Part shown: positions 25,682 to 30,290 of the stretch, one piece after another
How positions within the stretch are numbered: position 1 is the first letter of the stretch
How the letters are laid out: the number at the start of each line of letters is the position of its first letter
Source of the DNA: an uncultured Eggerthellaceae bacterium
GTDB lineage: Bacteria > Actinomycetota > Coriobacteriia > Coriobacteriales > Eggerthellaceae
Direction: 5' to 3'
NCBI GenBank assembly: GCA_934668515.1
Contig: CAKUNS010000023.1
Location: 1-30,290 of the forward strand
Length of the DNA stretch: 30,290 bases
Notes under the pieces: generated by a model
Databases searched by the model: none
Seen by the model: the letters and a program-made list of their open reading frames with translations, nothing else
What the model was told of the DNA's origin: nothing
Translations under genes and position numbers: made by a program

Positions 25682-25734
25682 ATCGGTGGAGGGTTTTCCA
25701 CCGATTCTATCATGTACTGCGTTTATGTGGAAAA
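25682..25734 (-). promoter_or_regulatory. dnaA promoter candidate with DnaA-box-like sites and hairpin
   Basis: On the minus strand, TTTTCCACA (25726-25734) resembles a DnaA box. It overlaps a -35-like TTTCCA that lies 18 bases from TAGAAT (25704-25709). A perfect 9-base inverted repeat (25682-25690 and 25697-25705, ATCGGTGGA/TCCACCGAT) follows the -10 and contains a second TTTTCCACC. The overlap implies control of dnaA by its own product, which is inference. Confidence 0.45.
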
Positions 25735-25761
25735 CTTTACAGAATTCCGTCTTTGATCAGG

Positions 25762-26796
25762 CTAAATGAAATCCATGATGTTCCAAGCGGTTTGAGTGAG
25801 GACGCGCTTTTTACCCACTGTCACTTCTACCAAGCCCGCTTCTTCGAGTTTCTTGAGCTCGTAATGCACGCTGGAGTTGGGAATTTGCGTCAGCTCGTTA
25901 AGCTCGGAAACGCCCAAGGCACCGTTCATAAGGGCTTTCAGGCACTGTTTCCCTTTGTCGGAGATCGTCGGGATGGTCGGCATCGGCACATACATAGGTG
26001 CACGCCCGCCGTTGCCCATCATTACGGGTTGCTGGTTTTGATATCCGAAAGGCTGCGGTTGCTGATAATTGTTTTGTTGAAATGCCGGTTGTTGGTAAGC
26101 AGGTTGTTGATAGGTCTGCTGATATCCCGGTTGTTGGGTGTAGCTTGGTGCTTGATTTACGTTCTGCGGCGCCGTGAAACCCTGCTGTTGATAAAGTGGC
26201 AGTTCTGGCGCGACACCTGTTTGAACGGTGTTGTCGTAACGAGGAGCGTGGGTTGGGATTTCCCCATCCTCTACCATCTCACGCTCATCTCCATTGCTTT
26301 GTTTCAGACTGATGGTAACAACGGCGCCGCTTTGGACGTTGTCATCTATCGTTACCGAGCCATGTTTCTCTTCGAAGTAGTCCCTGACGATGGGTAAACC
26401 CGATCCAACGCCGCGAATGTATTGTTTCATTGGCTCGATGGCGGAGGAGTAGCCGGGCATTTTCACTTTGTCCTTGTCGTTAATGCCCGGACCTTGATCG
26501 GCGAAGCGGATAGTGTTCCCCTCGTCGTAGATCGAGATGGTCATCTCTTGGAAGCGCGCGTGGATAAAGTTCTCGGAAACTTCCTTGATGATGGTGAAAG
26601 GGATCTTTCCACCGAGCATTTTTGACTGCTCGTAAGTGGCCGTTGCAAGGTTCATGATGAATTCGTCGGTGGGTGCCGGTTCTATCACCGTCACACGCGG
26701 TGCCGCTTTGAAGTCGTCGTAGCAGGCAATCCGCGCAACGCTCTTGACGAAATCAAAGTTGAACTGAGTTTCGTTGTTAATGTCTGTGTCGTTCAT
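25762..26796 (-). CDS. GHKL ATPase domain joined to winged-helix DNA-binding domain, origin-adjacent regulator candidate
   Basis: This 344-residue protein has an unusual architecture. Residues ~45-165 form a GHKL/HATPase fold: N-box KEVSENFIHA (71-80, Glu72, Asn76), G1 box FADQGPGI (98-105) and G2 box GVGSGLPIV (129-137). This resembles anti-sigma kinases such as SpoIIAB or sensor-kinase ends, but no phospho-acceptor His domain is present. Residues ~200-257 are a Gln/Tyr/Pro-rich disordered linker with repeated YQQPA units. Residues ~278-344 form a winged helix of the ArsR/MarR kind (ELTQIPNSSVHYELKKLEEAGLVEV). It sits between dnaA and the origin candidate on the dnaA strand. I do not know a characterised member; a nucleotide-sensing transcription factor is the simplest reading. 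Confidence 0.85.
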   Translation of the reverse strand: MNDTDINNETQFNFDFVKSVARIACYDDFKAAPRVTVIEPAPTDEFIMNLATATYEQSKMLGGKIPFTIIKEVSENFIHARFQEMTISIYDEGNTIRFADQGPGINDKDKVKMPGYSSAIEPMKQYIRGVGSGLPIVRDYFEEKHGSVTIDDNVQSGAVVTISLKQSNGDEREMVEDGEIPTHAPRYDNTVQTGVAPELPLYQQQGFTAPQNVNQAPSYTQQPGYQQTYQQPAYQQPAFQQNNYQQPQPFGYQNQQPVMMGNGGRAPMYVPMPTIPTISDKGKQCLKALMNGALGVSELNELTQIPNSSVHYELKKLEEAGLVEVTVGKKRVLTQTAWNIMDFI

Positions 26797-26838
26797 TTGA
26801 GCTGCGTTTACTTCTCGTTTTTCAGGTTTTCATTCCAT

Positions 26839-26855
26839 CTGAATCAAAGATTCAG
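26839..26855. repeat. Palindrome CTGAATC-AAA-GATTCAG, possible operator
   Basis: A perfect 7-base inverted repeat with a 3-base spacer lies 43 bases upstream of the GHKL/winged-helix start codon. Winged-helix dimers commonly bind such sites. Self-regulation is a guess. Confidence 0.35.
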
Positions 26856-27338
26856 GAAAATTCAGTTTGTATTGTAACCAATCATTTCCACTAAACCTTT
26901 GCGACGTGGGCAAATATTATTCTCCAACGTTCGAATTCCACTTGATTGAATTTCAGAATCAATCTTTGAACTGGGGATTTAGATAGTTTTCAACAATTAA
27001 TTCAGGAAATGTGGAAATCTTTGAAAAGTCTGGAAGCTCAAATGAGGAAAACTATTTCGAAATCTGGAAAAAGGGAGGCTTGAATCGCGGATAAAACAGT
27101 CTATTTACCCTGTTAGGGATGGTTTCAAATAGTTCAATATAGCTAACTATTACTTTGATTTTAAAGAAATTTTGATTTGAATTCTAATTCCTTTGTTTAT
27201 AAAAACCCAGTTCAGAGACATGAATTTTAAATACCGAATCTATTACCCCTGATGAAGGCGATTATGATCAACCCCTTTATTTCACTTGACTTTCTTTTAC
27301 CGTTGTAGTTTTCCACTTTTTTACGTGCGGTTATGCGA

Positions 27339-27357
27339 GTTTTCCACGTTTTCCACC
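27339..27357 (+). repeat. Tandem TTTTCCAC element, copy B (DnaA-box-like)
   Basis: GTTTTCCACGTTTTCCACC is identical to the 19-mer at 3673-3691 upstream of dnaB. A third single unit TTTTCCACT lies at 27309-27317. All three face the same way. Confidence 0.55.
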
Positions 27358-27377
27358 AAACGAAGGCTAACTTTTTC

Positions 27378-27407
27378 GAAATTCGAAGTGTTTGAATTTC
27401 GAATTTC
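27378..27407. repeat. 10-base inverted repeat with TTCGAA motifs
   Basis: GAAATTCGAA (27378-27387) and TTCGAATTTC (27398-27407) are perfect reverse complements with a 10-base spacer. Further TTCGAA copies are at 27375 and 27415. Confidence 0.55.
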
Positions 27408-27499
27408 ATCGATGTTCGAATTGGTGATTGAAAACGAGGTTGATTTTCAACAATCGAATTGAATTATCGAAAAGATTCAATTCTCTTTGAAAACTAGAT

Positions 27500-27610
27500 C
27501 TATGCCGGGATCGGGTTCGACGACGTTTTCAAAACGTGATCCTCGAGCAGCGGCGGTTAAGCCTCTAATTCCCTGAATGAACCAAGGTGTTTTGGCGGCG
27601 CCTTTTTTTT
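27500..27610 (+). ncRNA. Candidate structured small RNA with intrinsic terminator, family unknown
   Basis: About 110 bases that are more GC-rich than the surrounding origin region. It shows nested helices: GGATC (27508) pairs with GATCC (27538), enclosing the hairpin ACGTT-TTCAA-AACGT; a GGC-GGTTAA-GCC hairpin follows at ~27552. A closing GGGA/TCCC pairing is possible, and the 3' end has AAGGTG/CGCCTT (27584-27604) followed by eight T. It lacks the conserved parts of tmRNA, SRP RNA and RNase P RNA. No reading frame of note. A start point is not identified. Confidence 0.4.
27584..27610 (+). terminator. Terminator of the candidate RNA
   Basis: AAGGTG (27584-27589) pairs with CGCCTT (27599-27604, one G-U) and is followed by an unbroken T-run. 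The stem is short, so strength is moderate. Confidence 0.55.
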
Positions 27611-27843
27611 AGTTGTTTTCGCTTTGGAATTAAGGCTGTGGGTGGTCGTCATCACAACTTACACCCTCTAGATCACAGCATGTTGTGTTTGCTGCTTTTG
27701 GCGAGTCAAAATGCAGGTTCTATCTCGTAATATATGGATTATTCCCGACAAAGGAAAACTAAGCTTGCTTTCTTGATTTTGAGAATCAAAATGTAAAGGC
27801 ATGTCAAATTCGGTTCAAGACTCATGCCGGGTTGGGCATTACC

Positions 27844-27871
27844 TTGATTTTATCCGTTGAACGGGTATAAT
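27844..27871 (+). promoter_or_regulatory. rpmH operon promoter
   Basis: TTGATT (27844-27849) and a perfect TATAAT (27866-27871) are separated by 16 bases. The start point would be near 27878, giving a leader of about 32 bases before rpmH. Confidence 0.78.
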
Positions 27872-27909
27872 TTCGTGATTGCACTGATTGTTGTTTGGAA
27901 GGGATTTAA

Positions 27910-28044
27910 ATGAAGCGCACCTATCAGCCCAACAAGCGTAAAAGGGTTAAGTGCCACGGCTTCCGTGCACGCATGGCTACCAAAAGCGGCCGTCGCGTAC
28001 TCGCTGCTCGTCGTGCCAAGGGTCGTAAGCGTCTGACCGTTTAA
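27910..28044 (+). CDS. rpmH: 50S ribosomal protein bL34
   Basis: This 44-residue, very basic protein reads MKRTYQPNKRKRVKCHGFRA, continues RMATKSGRRVLAARRAKGRK and ends RLTV, the full-length bL34 pattern. It is a small component of the 50S subunit. GGAAGGG precedes the ATG. First gene of rpmH-rnpA-yidD-yidC-khpB, which leads away from the origin. Confidence 0.98.
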   Translation: MKRTYQPNKRKRVKCHGFRARMATKSGRRVLAARRAKGRKRLTV

Positions 28045-28056
28045 CAGGAGTCTTCG

Positions 28057-28383
28057 TTGGATATCATTAAATCCAGCGCCGAGATTTCGAATTTGTTTGA
28101 AAACGGGCAACGAATCAATACGCCTTTTTTTACGCTCATAGTTTTAAGCGATGGAAAGCAGCACGGCCGTAATGGACGTGCTGCTTTTGTTGCTGGAAAA
28201 AGAAACGGCAATGCAGTCTGGCGCAATAGAGCAAAGCGTCGAATGAGAGCTCTTTTTCGCGATTCTGCTGATGCCTTTGATGGGATGGATGTTGTGTTTC
28301 TCGCACGCCGAAACATCAATGATGCGTCTTACGATGATCTTTCCGCCTCTCTCCGCAAAGCGGTGAAAAGGGCTCATAAGTAA
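28057..28383 (+). CDS. rnpA: Ribonuclease P protein component
   Basis: This 108-residue basic protein supports the catalytic RNA of RNase P in 5'-end maturation of tRNAs. The signature GNAVWRNRAKRRMRALFRD is the conserved RNR motif (variant of RNRxKRxxRE). The N-terminal part is ISNLFENGQRINTPFFTLIV. The start is TTG (TTG GAT ATC ATT), with ACAGGAG seven bases upstream and 12 bases after the rpmH stop codon. It shares one base with the start of yidD (TAATG). Confidence 0.95.
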   Translation: MDIIKSSAEISNLFENGQRINTPFFTLIVLSDGKQHGRNGRAAFVAGKRNGNAVWRNRAKRRMRALFRDSADAFDGMDVVFLARRNINDASYDDLSASLRKAVKRAHK

Positions 28384-28637
28384 TGAAACGGGTCTGTTCT
28401 TCATTCCTATCTTTGATTCGTAGGATTCCAGTATTCATCGCTGTTGCCTTAATTCGTTTTTACCAGATTTGCATTTCGCCGCTTTTTCCGTCTTGCTGCA
28501 GATTCGTACCTACTTGTTCTCAGTACGGTTTGATCGCTTTTAAGAAGTACGGCTTCATTAAAGGCTTTGCATTGACGGCAAAACGAATTCTCAGGTGTCG
28601 GCCGGGAGGCGGTCATGGGTACGATCCAGTCCCGTGA
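28383..28637 (+). CDS. yidD: Membrane protein insertion efficiency factor YidD
   Basis: This 84-residue protein has an N-terminal amphipathic/hydrophobic helix (IPVFIAVALIRFYQICISPLF). The conserved YidD core follows: CCRFVPTCSQYGLIAFKKYG and the C-terminal RCRPGGGHGYDPVP. Conserved Cys residues are present. It aids YidC-dependent insertion of membrane proteins. It overlaps rnpA by one base and precedes yidC by 34 bases. Confidence 0.96.
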   Translation: MKRVCSSFLSLIRRIPVFIAVALIRFYQICISPLFPSCCRFVPTCSQYGLIAFKKYGFIKGFALTAKRILRCRPGGGHGYDPVP

Positions 28638-28671
28638 TCCTCTTTGGATATAGAGAAAGGTATTTCATTCA

Positions 28672-29442
28672 ATGTGGGACGTGTTTAAAGACTTTATATT
28701 CTCGATCATCTCATTCTTCTATCCGTTATTTCATGACTGGGGAATGTCGATCATCGTCGTTACGGTTATCTTTCGTCTGTTGATCTCCCCGCTTATGCAT
28801 ACGCAGACGAAGTCCAGTTATCAGATGCAGCGCGTTCAGCCGCTGATGACCGAGATTCAGACTAAGTACGCTAACAACCCCCAGCGTATGCAGGAGGAAA
28901 TGCAGAAGCTCTATGCTGAAGCTCACTTCAACCCGCTTGCAGGTTGCTTGCCGATGCTTCTGCAGATGCCTATCTTCATTGCCCTTTTCCAGGTTCTTCG
29001 TGAAATGGGTGAACGTCTGGGTAATCAGGACTACAGCTTCTTCAATCTGGTTCCGAACTTGGTTTACTCTCCTTCCTCGACGTTCTCCATGGGTTTTGGT
29101 GCCTTCCTCCCGTATGTCATCCTTCTTCTGGTCTTTGCTGGCGCTACTTTCCTTCCGATGGTTCTTATGCAGATGGGTCAGAAGGATAACCCGCAGCGCA
29201 ACACGACTCTTATCATGTGCGGCGTCATGAGCCTTTTCATGCTTTGGATTGGTTGGAGCTCCCCCGCAGGCGTTCTTTTGTTCTGGGGCGTTTCTTCTCT
29301 GATTGGCCTCGCACAGCAGCAGATTTCCATGCGCATCATGAAGAAAAAGGATGCTGAGAAGGAAGTTGTTGAAGAGATCAAGCCCGTTGAGGTCAACGTC
29401 ACTCGCAAGGTTAAGAAAAAGCGTCCGACCAAGAAGCGCTAA
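28672..29442 (+). CDS. yidC: Membrane protein insertase YidC/OxaA
   Basis: This 256-residue protein is of the short YidC type, without the large periplasmic domain of Gram-negative forms. The first hydrophobic segment is FKDFIFSIISFFYPLF. WGMSIIVVTVIFRLLISPLMHTQ carries the conserved Arg in the membrane groove, and the cytoplasmic helical hairpin is QPLMTEIQTKYANNPQRMQ. Further spans follow in PNLVYSPSS, FLPYVILLLVFAGATFLPM and MCGVMSLFMLWIG. The C-terminus is basic (KVKKKRPTKKR), suited to ribosome contact. No lipobox is seen. It sits in the canonical order after yidD. Confidence 0.95.
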   Translation: MWDVFKDFIFSIISFFYPLFHDWGMSIIVVTVIFRLLISPLMHTQTKSSYQMQRVQPLMTEIQTKYANNPQRMQEEMQKLYAEAHFNPLAGCLPMLLQMPIFIALFQVLREMGERLGNQDYSFFNLVPNLVYSPSSTFSMGFGAFLPYVILLLVFAGATFLPMVLMQMGQKDNPQRNTTLIMCGVMSLFMLWIGWSSPAGVLLFWGVSSLIGLAQQQISMRIMKKKDAEKEVVEEIKPVEVNVTRKVKKKRPTKKR

Positions 29443-29449
29443 TTTACGG

Positions 29450-29479
29450 AGTGAGATGTTTCACGTGAAACATCTCACT
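29450..29479. promoter_or_regulatory. parS site inside a 30-base perfect palindrome, between yidC and khpB
   Basis: TGTTTCACGTGAAACA at 29457-29472 is an exact match to the ParB consensus. The palindrome extends to 30 bases with AGTGAGA and TCTCACT arms. It begins 7 bases after the yidC stop codon; khpB starts 29 bases further on. No T-run follows the hairpin, so it is unlikely to be a strong terminator. Confidence 0.92.
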
Positions 29480-29508
29480 AAGTTTTATTTCCCTATAAGG
29501 AGCTTGTC

Positions 29509-30048
29509 ATGTCTGAAGAACTTGAAATCAATGATCAGGTTTTGAATCAGGAGACTGACTCTGCTGATGAGCCGCTGTCTGATGAAGAGCTTGATTTCGT
29601 TGCCGACACTGCAATTTCTGCATTGAAGGACATCCTTAAATACTTCAATGTTGGTGAGGTCACCATTGACGAATATGAGGGTGACGACGGTGAGCTTATC
29701 CTTGATATCACCGGTGACGATCTTGCGGTTCTTATTGGTCGTCATGGTCGCACCCTTGATGCTCTCCAGTTTTTGATTTCCGTCATTACGGTTCGCATCA
29801 TTGGCTTCCGTTATCCGATCGTTGTCGATGTTGAAGGGTATAAGAGCCGTCAACGTCAGAAGCTTGAGTCTCTTGCTCGCTCTTCCGCAAAGAAAGCGGC
29901 TGCGACTCATCGAAGCGTTAAGCTTCGTCCAATGACTCCGTACGAGCGTCGTATCATCCATGTTGCTCTTCGTGATGACACTCGTGTCGAGACTGCTTCC
30001 GAGGGTGAAGGATCCGAACGTCACGTCGTTGTCGTTCCTGTTCAATAA
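29509..30048 (+). CDS. khpB: RNA-binding protein KhpB (Jag), KH and R3H domains
   Basis: This 179-residue protein has an acidic N-terminal stretch (1-30) instead of the Jag-N domain found in Firmicutes. A KH domain with the IGRHGRTLDALQ motif (76-87, GxxG loop) follows, and then an R3H domain with R-x3-H at Arg147-His151 (PYERRIIH). It binds RNA and is linked to cell-envelope control and small-RNA handling in other bacteria. The start ATG is preceded by AAGGAG. A terminator directly follows, so it ends the rpmH operon. Confidence 0.93.
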   Translation: MSEELEINDQVLNQETDSADEPLSDEELDFVADTAISALKDILKYFNVGEVTIDEYEGDDGELILDITGDDLAVLIGRHGRTLDALQFLISVITVRIIGFRYPIVVDVEGYKSRQRQKLESLARSSAKKAAATHRSVKLRPMTPYERRIIHVALRDDTRVETASEGEGSERHVVVVPVQ

Positions 30049-30057
30049 TTGAATCTA

Positions 30058-30088
30058 ATGCCCTGCATTAATAGTGCAGGGCATTTTT
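30058..30088 (+). terminator. Terminator after khpB
   Basis: ATGCCCTGCA (30058-30067) and TGCAGGGCAT (30075-30084) form a perfect 10-base stem with a 7-base loop. It is followed by TTTT. It lies ten bases past the khpB stop codon. Confidence 0.9.
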
Positions 30089-30237
30089 GTACCCAAAATC
30101 AGATCGATTCCCGATAGACTGCTAGTAATAAAAATCGTCGTATCTGTTTGATTTAGTTGGATGCCGGCTAACGTAGTGATGGGTCAGGGGTCCATAATGA
30201 CCTTTGTTTCCGATTTCACTAGAGAGGTTTGATTTCG

Positions 30238-30290
30238 ATGGGTGTGAATCTAAATTCGATAGATTCTCTTTCGGACAATCAAAAAGATTT
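30238..30290 (+). CDS. Start of a partial gene, possibly rsmG
   Basis: ATG at 30238 is preceded by AGAGAGG ten bases upstream. The 17 codons to the window edge read MGVNLNSIDSLSDNQKD. The position after khpB is usually that of rsmG (16S rRNA methyltransferase), and a short SxxQ-type lead-in fits. The identity is a guess from gene order. Confidence 0.4.
   Translation, partial: MGVNLNSIDSLSDNQKD

Larger units (their letters stand above)
26797..27909. other. Candidate replication origin oriC (gene-free AT-rich region)
   Basis: These 1.1 kb hold no convincing gene. Transcription diverges here: all genes to the left in the replication block are on minus, and rpmH onward on plus, the pattern expected around a bidirectional origin. 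DnaA-box-like 9-mers are TTTTCAACA (26987, 27444), TGTGGAAAT (27010), TTTTCCACT (27309), TTTTCCACG (27340) and TTTTCCACC (27349). TTCGAA occurs six times between 26930 and 27420, including a 10-base inverted repeat. The right part has an RNA candidate and the rpmH promoter. Boxes differ from the strict TTATCCACA, so the assignment relies mainly on position and composition. Confidence 0.7.

Noticed and set aside
27500..27530. GGTTCGACG in the RNA candidate recalled tmRNA or a tRNA T-arm
   Set aside because: No matching acceptor stem, no tag-peptide frame and no CCA end; the resemblance is limited to a few bases.
26797..27909. Short reading frame at 27227-27409 (minus)
   Set aside because: It is AT-rich, without a ribosome site or recognisable protein, and overlaps the DnaA-box-like elements.

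Overview
The window comes from the replication-origin region of a bacterial chromosome. Gene order and protein sequences point to an actinobacterium, most likely class Coriobacteriia (Eggerthella/Slackia/Cryptobacterium type), of medium GC content. The evidence is the block dnaA-dnaN-recF-DUF721(dciA)-gyrB-gyrA on one side and rpmH-rnpA-yidD-yidC-khpB on the other, together with the style of the lipoproteins and of the low-complexity protein regions. The lineage is inferred from gene content; no 16S gene is present.

Layout. Bases 1 to about 360 are AT-rich and unlike the rest. They form an in-frame continuation of a YhaN-type ATPase start and look like a foreign insertion or an assembly chimera. 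From 614 to 11450 nearly everything is on the minus strand: a YhaO/SbcD-like nuclease, dnaB, the rpsF-ssb-rpsR-rplI operon, an unknown acidic protein, two tRNA-Ser genes, an orphan ABC ATPase behind a PrsA-like foldase lipoprotein, and a J-domain membrane protein followed by typA. One radical-SAM gene of the HemN/HemW/ChuW superfamily (11732-13069) is on the plus strand. Then come a Ser/Ala-rich lipoprotein, a tRNA-Ile/tRNA-Ala pair without rRNA genes, a CmpB-type membrane protein, and the replication block gyrA, gyrB, dciA, recF, dnaN, dnaA.

Origin. Transcription switches from minus to plus across a 1.1 kb gene-free AT-rich stretch (26797-27909), the best oriC candidate. It holds DnaA-box-like TTTTCCAC/TTTTCAACA elements, repeated TTCGAA motifs and a possible structured RNA with its own terminator. 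A second gene-free stretch (23708-24067, dnaN/dnaA) also has box-like sequences. Between dnaA and the origin lies an unusual gene for a GHKL (HATPase) domain joined by a Gln-rich linker to a C-terminal winged helix. It is the most promising uncharacterised regulator here.

Chromosome segregation. Three ParB-binding parS sites (core GTTTCACGTGAAAC) lie at 15838, 21427 and 29457. Two are nested in longer perfect palindromes, and the one behind gyrA also looks like its transcription terminator. Replication start (dnaA, oriC), clamp, helicase and probable loader (dnaB, dciA), topology (gyrAB), segregation (parS), and translation and membrane insertion (rpmH, rnpA, yidD, yidC, khpB) are therefore packed into 30 kb.
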